In this document: in pieces, positions 1-5,748 of the stretch
Layout: each line of letters opens with the position of its first letter
Numbering within the stretch: position 1 is the first letter of the stretch
Assembly: GCA_947573465.1 (NCBI GenBank)
Contig: CANPET010000107.1
Location: forward strand, 1-6,153
Source of the DNA: an uncultured Eubacterium sp.
Lineage (GTDB): Bacteria > Bacillota > Clostridia > Lachnospirales > Lachnospiraceae
DNA length: 6,153 bases
Direction of reading: 5' to 3'
Program-made: the position numbers and the translations under genes
The notes under the pieces: model-generated
The model's input: only the letters and a program-made list of their open reading frames with translations
Databases searched by the model: none
What the model was told of the DNA's origin: nothing

Positions 1-15
1 AATCCACGAATCTAC

Positions 16-52
16 AATTGTGAGGTCACTTCATATTGTCTCCACAATTTTT
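16..52 (+). terminator. Possible terminator hairpin at the window edge
   Basis: AATTGTG (16-22) is complementary to CACAATT (43-49), and a T run (48-52) follows on the plus strand. This would suit termination of a plus-strand gene lying left of the window. The inner part offers a competing short pairing of ATTGT (35-39) with ACAAT (44-48), and 14-21 is itself the palindrome ACAATTGT. The loop is long and the stem is A/T-rich, so the call is weak. It could also simply be the tail region of the minus-strand gene that ends at 70. Nothing else is recognisable in 1-69. Confidence 0.3.
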
Positions 53-69
53 ACTCACTTCTTTATTAT

Positions 70-1209
70 CTATCCGTTCTTTTTATTCTTATTGGTTAAT
101 TTAGCATCCACTATAGTGACTTGCTCTTTGTCTGCTGTATAAGTTAATGTCAATTTACTGTTGCATGTTCCGGATATGCGGTCTACATAACTGTTTGCTA
201 AAGATGTATCAATTGCCGAAACATATTTGTACTTATATGTGCACACAAGAATATAATTTTTATTTTTTTCATCATAACGAATATTTGTTTTCATATCCCG
301 GATTTTCATGTCAAAAACCTTAAATTTGTCAACATTTCTTTTCTCCGGCCAAAAAATAATATCTTCAGAATCCTCTACCAGCTCTGATACTTTGTTTCTT
401 ATCTTTTTTGACGGAAACATATTCATTAACTTTTTATTCTCTTTATCTCTGCTTCGTACTGCTTTATAAAATTGATTAATTACTTTCTTTCCATTGTCCG
501 TTATAACTTTTTCATATTTATCATTGGCAGTAACTGTTTCTTTTGTTAAATCAATATCAACTTTCGTGCCACTAATGTTTATTTTTTTATTTCGGGCATA
601 AATATCGTTCGTGGCAGAAACTTTATAGGCACCATCAAAAATCCCCTTAAAATAATATACACTATTATTATCTTTTGATTCTACATCTGCCTTTTGTTTT
701 TCTACCGTAACACCATTTAATTCTAACTTATCAGACTCTGGAATGGTGATACGCACATCCTTTGCCATCATATCGGCAGTATCTACATAATAGTCAGGAA
801 TTATATTCATCCCCTGTCGCTTTGACTCAATATAGACAACAAAATCTTTTGTCTTCTTTGTCTCATCATTTTTACAAGTGACAACAACAAAATACTTTCC
901 ATCTTTCTTATCCGGCTTTTTGATATCATACGAATCTATACTATAATCTTCTCTCATTTTTTTCATGTGAGCAGTATAAATATTCTTATCAAGATAATAT
1001 CCTTCGTCCTGATACACGCATTCATACATCTTATCATAATCCCTTTGTACAAATGCTCTGAAATATTTAACAACTACATCCGTAGGGTTGGCTTCATGCT
1101 GTATATACGCTGCAAAAGAACCAATTCCCATACACACTCCGATAAATAATAAAATGCATATCAGAGAAAATATTCTGCTCTTTTTTATTTTCTTAATTAT
1201 TTCTTTCAT
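70..1209 (-). CDS. TcaA/YvbJ-like membrane-anchored protein with NTF2-like domains
   Basis: This is a single-pass membrane protein of about 379 residues. From the chosen start it has a Lys-rich cytoplasmic stub, a hydrophobic helix at about residues 12-36 and a long extracytoplasmic part. That part begins with an NTF2-like fold resembling the MecA N-terminal type (NPTDVVVKYFRAFVQRDYDK, then paired Tyr residues). A small beta domain follows (around the LELNGVTVEKQ and GAYKVSA segments), then a second alpha+beta domain starting near VINQFYKAVRSRDKE. This order matches TcaA/YvbJ proteins of Firmicutes, which are linked to the cell envelope and to glycopeptide sensitivity in staphylococci; the exact role here is unknown. 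An in-frame ATG at 1239 would add ten residues, but 1209 has AGAGGAG five bases upstream, and the likely transcription start is near 1239, so I prefer 1209. It is divergent from the sigma-like gene and may share control with it. Family placement is by pattern, not by search. Confidence 0.7.
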   Translation of the reverse strand: MKEIIKKIKKSRIFSLICILLFIGVCMGIGSFAAYIQHEANPTDVVVKYFRAFVQRDYDKMYECVYQDEGYYLDKNIYTAHMKKMREDYSIDSYDIKKPDKKDGKYFVVVTCKNDETKKTKDFVVYIESKRQGMNIIPDYYVDTADMMAKDVRITIPESDKLELNGVTVEKQKADVESKDNNSVYYFKGIFDGAYKVSATNDIYARNKKINISGTKVDIDLTKETVTANDKYEKVITDNGKKVINQFYKAVRSRDKENKKLMNMFPSKKIRNKVSELVEDSEDIIFWPEKRNVDKFKVFDMKIRDMKTNIRYDEKNKNYILVCTYKYKYVSAIDTSLANSYVDRISGTCNSKLTLTYTADKEQVTIVDAKLTNKNKKNG

Positions 1210-1214
1210 TCCGG

Positions 1215-1221
1215 CTCCTCT
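1215..1221 (-). promoter_or_regulatory. Ribosome binding site deciding the start at 1209
   Basis: On the minus strand AGAGGAG lies five bases before the ATG at 1207-1209. The alternative in-frame ATG at 1237-1239 has only a weak AGGT about eleven bases upstream, so translation most likely begins at 1209. Confidence 0.6.
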
Positions 1222-1245
1222 TTTTTCAAATAAATCCATATTTAA

Positions 1246-1274
1246 ATGTTACCTATTATCCTTGATTTTTGCAA
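1246..1274 (-). promoter_or_regulatory. Candidate promoter for the TcaA-like gene
   Basis: On the minus strand a -35 TTGCAA (1269-1274) is separated by 17 bases from a -10 TAACAT (1246-1251). Transcription would start near 1239, leaving a leader of about 30 bases before the preferred ATG at 1209. Both hexamers match the housekeeping consensus only partly. A GATAAT sequence also lies in this stretch, but I found no good -35 for it. Confidence 0.3.
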
Positions 1275-1276
1275 GG
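1260..1276. repeat. Inverted repeat between divergent promoters
   Basis: CCTTG (1260-1264) and CAAGG (1272-1276) form a perfect 5-base inverted repeat with a 7-base spacer. The repeat overlaps both predicted -35 boxes, TTGATT of the plus-strand promoter and TTGCAA of the minus-strand promoter. A protein bound here could affect both genes. The arms are short, so chance is possible. Confidence 0.3.
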
Positions 1277-1290
1277 CTTTTATGTATCAT
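1262..1290 (+). promoter_or_regulatory. Predicted housekeeping promoter of the sigma-like gene
   Basis: A -35 TTGATT (1262-1267, four of six consensus bases) is followed after exactly 17 bases by a -10 TATCAT (1285-1290, five of six). The start would lie near 1297, giving a leader of about 29 bases. A near-perfect tandem 11-base repeat (1279-1300) overlaps the -10 box. Confidence 0.55.
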
Positions 1291-1300
1291 TTATGTATTA
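1279..1300 (+). repeat. Tandem 11-base repeat over the -10 region
   Basis: TTTATGTATCA (1279-1289) is followed directly by TTTATGTATTA (1290-1300), with one difference. The period of 11 bases is about one helical turn, and the first copy contains most of the predicted -10 box. It could be a pair of protein-binding half-sites, or simply low-complexity A/T sequence. Confidence 0.45.
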
Positions 1301-1310
1301 ATTAAAAGGA

Positions 1311-1317
1311 AAAAGGA
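1311..1317 (+). promoter_or_regulatory. Ribosome binding site of the sigma-like gene
   Basis: AAAAGGA sits eight bases before the ATG at 1326-1328, which supports that start. A second AAAAGGA lies a few bases further upstream. Confidence 0.6.
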
Positions 1318-1325
1318 CGCAGAAA

Positions 1326-2210
1326 ATGGATAAAAAAACGGAATTTAATAAAGTATTAACAGAATTAGTTTCCTTTGCCACATCAAAGGGAAATAAAATC
1401 ACAATAGAAGACGTAAAGTCTCATTTTAAGGGTCTGATTGATGATGCCAGCCAATACCAGCTTATTTATGACTACCTGGCTGTTAATAAAATAGAAATTG
1501 ACGGTCTTGAACCATCCGAAGAAAATTTCTTTGGCTCTGAATATAGTGACTCTGATATTTCAGCACAAGTTGCAAGAGATGAAAATAAAGAATCAAAAGA
1601 AGAATTAGAGTTTATTAAAATGTACATGTCCGACATGAACTCTATTACTCCTGTGAATATGCAGGAACAGAATATGCTCATAGAAAAACTATCTGCCGGT
1701 GATACCTCATGTATCGAAAGACTTGTAGAATCGAAACTACAGACTGTAGCAGATTTTTCCCAAAAATATCGTGGGAAAGGTGTTTCTTTTGGTGATTTGA
1801 TTCAAGATGGTAATCTGGAACTGATGATTGCTATTTCTGAATATCAGGTAACTGATGGTGACTTTAACCAATACATTGATAAACGAATTGAAAATGCCAT
1901 TATAAACACAATTAATAATGAAATTAATTCTGATAGAGTGGGACAGCATCTGGCAGACAAATTAAACCAGCTGGATAATACTACAAAGGAATTAAACAAA
2001 AAACTGGGGCGTGTTCCTGAACTATCTGAATTAGCAGAAGCTATGGGAATTTCTGAAGACGAAACTTCTCTACTATTAAAAACCTCACTGGATACGCTCT
2101 CTGTGAATGAAGATACACAAATCACAGAAGAAACTGAAAATGAAAGTATAGATTTAACAGCCCCATCGACCGGCAGTGACCCACTGACCTGGCGCAAACA
2201 CAGCCGATAG
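1326..2210 (+). CDS. Sigma-70-like protein lacking region 4, probably not a functional sigma factor
   Basis: This 294-residue relative of the primary sigma factor keeps a region 1.1-like N-terminus (about 6-60), an acidic linker (61-94), region 1.2 (MYMSDMNSITPVNMQEQ, 99-115), region 2 (about 127-204) and a region 3 helical domain (LGRVPELSELAEAMGIS, 227-243). The core-polymerase-binding motif of region 2.2 is well kept (DLIQDGNLEL, 157-166). In region 2.3/2.4, positions normally Trp-Trp are Lys186-Arg187, and those equivalent to E. coli RpoD Q437 and T440 are Asn190 and Ile193. Phe180 and Tyr183 remain. After the SLDT start of region 3.2 (254-257) the protein ends in an acidic stretch and a short basic tail (WRKHSR); the -35-reading region 4 is absent. 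It may bind core polymerase without reading promoters, acting as a competitor, accessory factor or decaying paralog. It is divergent from the TcaA-like gene. The sigma homology is clear; the function is inferred. Confidence 0.75.
   Translation: MDKKTEFNKVLTELVSFATSKGNKITIEDVKSHFKGLIDDASQYQLIYDYLAVNKIEIDGLEPSEENFFGSEYSDSDISAQVARDENKESKEELEFIKMYMSDMNSITPVNMQEQNMLIEKLSAGDTSCIERLVESKLQTVADFSQKYRGKGVSFGDLIQDGNLELMIAISEYQVTDGDFNQYIDKRIENAIINTINNEINSDRVGQHLADKLNQLDNTTKELNKKLGRVPELSELAEAMGISEDETSLLLKTSLDTLSVNEDTQITEETENESIDLTAPSTGSDPLTWRKHSR
2170..2192 (+). repeat. GC-rich hairpin inside the 3' end of the sigma-like gene
   Basis: CAGTG (2174-2178) pairs with CACTG (2182-2186) around a 3-base loop. 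Further G-C pairs extend the stem if A2187 and T2190 are bulged, giving nine pairs in total. No T run follows immediately, so this is not a classical terminator. It lies in a 50-base stretch (2161-2210) with 32 G+C, flanked by sequence near 30% on the left and below 20% on the right. Confidence 0.4.
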
Positions 2211-2215
2211 ATTCT

Positions 2216-3247
2216 TTATTTTAATATTTTTACAGAATCTCTTTCTAATAAATTAGCTCTAAAAATTAACTGCTGTTTTTCATTTTTTCCTTTTATCGCA
2301 TCCATCAAAAGGTTAATGGACGATTTTACCATTTCCTCACATGGCTGCTGCATGGTAGTAAGGGCAGGATGCAGATATTTTGATATATCTATTCCATCAA
2401 ATCCCATTACAGAATAATCTTCCGGAATACTTTTTCCTGCTTCAAAAATAGCTTTGTATGCCCCAAAGGCTGTTAAGTCTGATATGGCATATAAAGCTGT
2501 GAAGTCTATTCCTGATTCCAACAATTCTTTTGCAACAACATATCCATTCTCGATAGAATACTCTGGTATTTCATGTTTCATATGCCAAATTAGTTTATCA
2601 TCAATTTCTATTCCATTATCTTTTAGTGCCTGCATGTATCCTTTTAACCGTACGCCTCCCACTGCCTGGTCATTATCTCTTCCTGCAATCATTGCAATTC
2701 GTTTGTGCCCCTTTTTACATAAATAATCCACTACACGATAACTTTCCTTCTCATCATCTATGGAAACGGAAGAACAATCTCTTTGAGGCGCTGCCATATC
2801 TACTGCCACAGTACACATTACACATGGAATTCCCATGCTTATTAATCTGTCTTCTGTAGTGTCAATTCTTCCACCTAAAAAAATAATTCCCTTTAATCTT
2901 TTTTCTTTTGCCAATTCAACTGCAACACTGATATCATCCTGATCTTCTCCAACAGCATGTAATAAGAAGGTATATTTTAATTTTTTTAATTCCTCTTCAA
3001 ATATCTTTAACATACCTTGAAAAAACTGATTATCAATCCCCTTAACTAATAATGCAATCGTATTAGACTCATTCATTTTCAAATTTCTTGCACTATTATT
3101 GGGCACATAATGGTATTCTTCAATCACTTTCAATACTCTTTTTTTTGTCTCTTGATTGATTCCCGGGTCATCATTAATTGCCCGCGACACAGTACTGATA
3201 CCTACATTGCATATTCTTGCAATATCTTTTATCGTAAGATTTGCCAT
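2216..3247 (-). CDS. LacI/GalR-family transcriptional regulator
   Basis: This 343-residue protein is a normal full-length family member. It has an N-terminal helix-turn-helix (TIKDIARICNVGISTVSRAI, 5-24), then a hinge helix with the minor-groove Leu at position 56 (NNSARNLK, 50-57). A periplasmic-binding-protein-like sugar sensor domain follows (about 61-343) with the usual landmarks: the Arg200 region (GGVRLKGYMQAL), FDGIDIS around Asp284 and HPALTTMQQP (293-302). It should bind a palindromic operator as a dimer, with a sugar or oligosaccharide changing affinity. Position directly after malQ on the same strand makes it the probable regulator of the malFGQ genes. The start is firm: an in-frame TGA lies two codons upstream (3251-3253). 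The ribosome site AAAGGG (3260-3265) is unusually distant, 12 bases away. The effector cannot be named from sequence; a MalR-like role is inference from context. Its stop is 5 bases from that of the convergent sigma-like gene. Confidence 0.93.
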   Translation of the reverse strand: MANLTIKDIARICNVGISTVSRAINDDPGINQETKKRVLKVIEEYHYVPNNSARNLKMNESNTIALLVKGIDNQFFQGMLKIFEEELKKLKYTFLLHAVGEDQDDISVAVELAKEKRLKGIIFLGGRIDTTEDRLISMGIPCVMCTVAVDMAAPQRDCSSVSIDDEKESYRVVDYLCKKGHKRIAMIAGRDNDQAVGGVRLKGYMQALKDNGIEIDDKLIWHMKHEIPEYSIENGYVVAKELLESGIDFTALYAISDLTAFGAYKAIFEAGKSIPEDYSVMGFDGIDISKYLHPALTTMQQPCEEMVKSSINLLMDAIKGKNEKQQLIFRANLLERDSVKILK

Positions 3248-3293
3248 CTTTCATCTATTCCCTTTCTGAATCGTCTACATTCTCGTTTTATTC

Positions 3294-3322
3294 ACTTTAT
3301 CATAAATGATTTCTTTATGCAA
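3294..3322 (-). promoter_or_regulatory. Candidate promoter of the lacI-type regulator
   Basis: On the minus strand TTGCAT (3317-3322) is followed after 17 bases by TAAAGT (3294-3299). An overlapping TATGAT (3299-3304) is a better -10 but lacks a properly spaced -35. The start would be near 3287, giving a leader of about 40 bases. A promoter is expected here because a terminator-like hairpin separates malQ from this gene, but the exact boxes are uncertain. Confidence 0.3.
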
Positions 3323-3337
3323 AATCTTATTTATCAT
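3296..3337. repeat. Repeated TTTATCAT sites around the regulator promoter
   Basis: TTTATCAT occurs at 3296-3303 and again at 3330-3337, 34 bases apart or about three helical turns. The first copy belongs to the imperfect palindrome ATCAT-AA-ATGAT (3299-3310), which covers the proposed -10 region. The second is followed by another palindrome, ATTTT-GT-AAAAT (3336-3347). These could be operator sites for autoregulation, but none has the central CG typical of LacI-family operators, and the sequence is very A/T-rich. Confidence 0.25.
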
Positions 3338-3349
3338 TTTGTAAAATAC

Positions 3350-3395
3350 GCAATAAAGAAGCCGGTTCTTAAAACTGACTTCTCTAACTTATTGC
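3350..3395 (-). terminator. Terminator-like long interrupted hairpin after malQ
   Basis: Read on the minus strand, 7 nt past the malQ stop, GCAATAA (3389-3395) pairs perfectly with TTATTGC (3350-3356). Inside it AGAAGTC (3377-3383) pairs with GGCTTCT (3357-3363) with one G-T pair. A mismatch and three more pairs (3373-3375 with 3365-3367) close a 5-base loop. A 5-base bulge (3384-3388) lies on the 5' side only. If only the inner stem forms, the trailing RNA is U-rich (TTATTGCGTATTTT), as expected for an intrinsic terminator. The G-T pair becomes a mismatch on the plus strand, so the structure suits minus-strand RNA better. Confidence 0.6.
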
Positions 3396-3402
3396 ATCCT
3401 GT

Positions 3403-4890
3403 CTAACGCCCATATACTTTTGTAAAACTTTCAATATACTCTGATAATATGCTATCCATCTGCCCCTCTGCAACACGCCATTTCCAGTTATTTCCTAACA
3501 CAGACGGAGTATTTATTCTTGCCTCATTTCCCAGACCGAGATAATCCTGCAGCGGAATAATGCAGGTGTTCGCAGTAGAAGCCTGCGCCATTCTGATAAT
3601 CTCCTTTACCAGTTCTCCTTCATCTAAAATTTCTCTTCCAATATATTTCTGAATATTCTGCTTCTCCTGTGGTTTAATATTTCCCAGCCACCCTTTTAAA
3701 GTTTCATTGTCATGTGTCCCTGTGTAAACAACACAATTTTTATTATAATTATAAGGCAGATAATCAGCAGGTCCCGAATCCTCCCGTGAATCAAAAGCAA
3801 ACTCCAAAACCTTCATATTCGGATACTCGGTTCTCTCAACCAACATGCGAACGGAATCTGTCATGTATCCTAAATCTTCCGCAATAATTTTTATATCTCC
3901 AAGACGATATCTGATTTCCTCAAACAATTCCATCCCCGGTCCTTTTTCCCAGTGACCTTCTGCAGCATCTTTCACATCCACAGGAATTGAATAATATTCA
4001 TCAAACCCTCTAAAATGGTCAATTCTTACAACATCATACAGCTGAGCACATTTTTCTATCCGCTTTATCCACCAATCATAATTTGTACTTTGATGATAAT
4101 TCCACTGATATAATGGATTCCCCCATAACTGTCCCTTTGCGGAGAACCCATCCGGTGGACAACCTGAAACTGCCTGTGGCTTTTTGTCATCATTTAACTG
4201 AAACAACTCCGGATGCGCCCATACATCCGCACTGTCATATGCAACATAAATAGGAATATCGCCAATGATAGAAATGCCTTTTTTATTGGCATAACTTTTT
4301 AATAAAAACCATTGTCTGTAAAATTCATATTGGACAAACTCATAAAATTCAATGTCAAAATAAAGTTCTTTCTGGTAATACTCCATGGAATATCCCCATC
4401 TGTTACAAATATCTGTTGCCCATTGGTCAAAACTTTTTCCGCCAAATCGGTCTTTTACAGCCATAAAGACGGCATAATCTTTTAACCAATATTCATTTTC
4501 TGCCTTGAACTTATGAAACTCTTCTTTTTCGTTAATTTCACTTCGCTCATATGCTTTTCTTAATAGTTTTCGTCGATGTTTATAAAGTTTTTCATAATCT
4601 ACCTCTTTGGAGTTTTTTCCAAAATCTATCCCATCACATTCAGTTTTCTTCAATAACCCCTGTTCTATCAAATCCTCCAGGCTGATAAAATACGGATTTC
4701 CGGCAAACGTAGAAAAAGATTGATAAGGAGAATCACCATAACTGGTAGGACCAATAGGAAGTATCTGCCAATACTTTTGGTTACTTTTTTCCAAAAAATC
4801 AATAAACCTGTATGCCTCTTTTGATAAACACCCAATACCATATTTCCCCGGCAGGCTGAAAATCGGTAATAATATACCACTTGCTCTCAT
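3403..4890 (-). CDS. malQ: 4-alpha-glucanotransferase (amylomaltase, GH77)
   Basis: This cytoplasmic enzyme of 495 residues is the normal length for the shorter, bacterial-type MalQ. It transfers alpha-1,4-glucan segments between maltooligosaccharides, releasing glucose and building longer chains for phosphorylase. Family signatures are complete: RASGILLPIFSLPG at the N-terminus, WQILPIGPTSYGDSPYQ (41-57), PPDGFSAKGQLWGNPLY (245-261), and the three catalytic acids. These are the nucleophile Asp291 in VVRIDHFRGF, acid/base Glu338 in IIAEDLG and Asp394 in GTHDNET, matching D293/E340/D395 of the Thermus enzyme. The start at 4890 is supported by AAGGGAG seven bases upstream. It lies 18 bases after the MalG-type permease gene on the same strand, so cotranscription is very likely and its substrate is probably what the transporter imports. 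It is followed by a terminator-like hairpin. No sign of damage. Confidence 0.96.
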   Translation of the reverse strand: MRASGILLPIFSLPGKYGIGCLSKEAYRFIDFLEKSNQKYWQILPIGPTSYGDSPYQSFSTFAGNPYFISLEDLIEQGLLKKTECDGIDFGKNSKEVDYEKLYKHRRKLLRKAYERSEINEKEEFHKFKAENEYWLKDYAVFMAVKDRFGGKSFDQWATDICNRWGYSMEYYQKELYFDIEFYEFVQYEFYRQWFLLKSYANKKGISIIGDIPIYVAYDSADVWAHPELFQLNDDKKPQAVSGCPPDGFSAKGQLWGNPLYQWNYHQSTNYDWWIKRIEKCAQLYDVVRIDHFRGFDEYYSIPVDVKDAAEGHWEKGPGMELFEEIRYRLGDIKIIAEDLGYMTDSVRMLVERTEYPNMKVLEFAFDSREDSGPADYLPYNYNKNCVVYTGTHDNETLKGWLGNIKPQEKQNIQKYIGREILDEGELVKEIIRMAQASTANTCIIPLQDYLGLGNEARINTPSVLGNNWKWRVAEGQMDSILSEYIESFTKVYGR

Positions 4891-4897
4891 AAACTTT

Positions 4898-4904
4898 CTC
4901 CCTT
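4898..4904 (-). promoter_or_regulatory. Ribosome binding site of malQ
   Basis: AAGGGAG on the minus strand, seven bases before the malQ ATG and inside the 18-base gap after the permease stop, fixes the malQ start and supports its translation from the operon mRNA. Confidence 0.65.
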
Positions 4905-4908
4905 ATAC

Positions 4909-5748
4909 CTATCCTTTTACTGCACCTGCTGCTACACCCTTAATAATATATTTCTGACATGTCAGGTAGAATAAAATAACCGGTACTATACTTAAAATAA
5001 TTAATGCCATTATCGCTCCTAAATCAACAGAACCATAACTTCCCTGCAAATACTGAATATGAATAGGTATTGTCATATATTCTGTACGGTCTAATATCAG
5101 ATATGGCAGCAGATAATCATTCCAAATCCACATAATCTCTAAAATACCAACAGAAATCAATGTAGGTCTTAACATAGGAATAATTACAACAAAAAATGTT
5201 CTAAGCGGTCCACATCCATCTATCGCAGCAGCCTCTTCTATTTCCAAAGGCAGTCCCTTGACAAACCCGGTAAACATAAACACTGCCAAACCTGCACCAA
5301 ATCCCAAATAGACAATCGGAATGGTCCATGGTGTGTTCAAATTTAACGTATCTGCTGTTTTTGATAATGTAAACATAACCATCTGAAATGGTACAATCAT
5401 CGAAAATACAAACAAATAATATATGACTCTGCAGATTTTGCTGTCTACTCTGGCAATATACCATGCTGCCATGGATGTACAAAATAAAATCAGAATTGTT
5501 GAAAGTATTGTAATAACAAAACTAAACAATACAGATTTAAGAAACGGATAATTTCCAAAGGTAAAACCTTTTAAATAATTTGCCCATCCTACAAACATAT
5601 CCCCTGACGGCCATGCAAAAGTATCCGTTTTTACATTTGTATTTGCTTTAAAAGAATTCATTAAAACGATAAAAATAGGACTGATATATACTAAAGTTAT
5701 AATGCTGAATATTAAAGTCAGCCACTTCCCCCGCTTCATATTTTTCAT
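4909..5748 (-). CDS. MalG-type ABC sugar transporter permease (CUT1 family)
   Basis: This 279-residue inner-membrane permease is one half of the channel of a carbohydrate importer. Six hydrophobic segments are visible, at roughly 9-31, 70-97, 107-127, 140-163, 190-215 and 243-264. The cytoplasmic EAA loop that contacts the ATPase is intact (LEIEEAAAIDGCGP, 168-181, with the downstream IIPMLRP, 189-195). The C-terminus QKYIIKGVAAGAVKG is characteristic of MalG-like subunits. The ATG overlaps the stop of the upstream permease by one base (TAATG), pointing to translational coupling. AAAGGAGGTG (5757-5766) provides a near-perfect ribosome site; a second ATG three codons later is less well placed. 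Linkage to malQ suggests maltose or maltooligosaccharide substrates, but the substrate is not readable from a permease alone. No ATPase gene is in the window. Confidence 0.93.
   Translation of the reverse strand: MKNMKRGKWLTLIFSIITLVYISPIFIVLMNSFKANTNVKTDTFAWPSGDMFVGWANYLKGFTFGNYPFLKSVLFSFVITILSTILILFCTSMAAWYIARVDSKICRVIYYLFVFSMIVPFQMVMFTLSKTADTLNLNTPWTIPIVYLGFGAGLAVFMFTGFVKGLPLEIEEAAAIDGCGPLRTFFVVIIPMLRPTLISVGILEIMWIWNDYLLPYLILDRTEYMTIPIHIQYLQGSYGSVDLGAIMALIILSIVPVILFYLTCQKYIIKGVAAGAVKG

Noticed and set aside
1844..2197. 117-codon open frame antisense to the sigma-like gene
   Set aside because: It mirrors a gene with clear sigma homology, its translation is Ser-rich and resembles no family, and it has no convincing ribosome site; a shadow frame.
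2100..2260. A frameshift hiding sigma region 4 downstream
   Set aside because: I looked for region 4 helix-turn-helix patterns in the other frames after codon 257 and saw none; the convergent lacI-type gene begins 5 bases after the stop, leaving no room.
2454..2859. Overlapping plus-strand open frames inside the lacI-type gene
   Set aside because: They lie wholly opposite a complete, well-conserved regulator gene and encode low-similarity Pro/Ser/Leu-rich sequence with no start signals.
3268..3280. A catabolite-response (cre) site in the regulator leader
   Set aside because: TGAATCGTCTACA is one base short of the 14-base cre pattern and lacks the expected symmetry.
3110..3406. 98-codon plus-strand open frame crossing the regulator start and the malQ hairpin
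   Set aside because: It overlaps the helix-turn-helix coding region, the promoter area and the terminator; its translation is Phe/Ile/His-rich, as expected from antisense A/T-rich DNA.
5201..5482. 93-codon minus-strand open frame within the MalG-type permease gene
   Set aside because: It is in another frame of a clear permease gene and shows no membrane or domain pattern.
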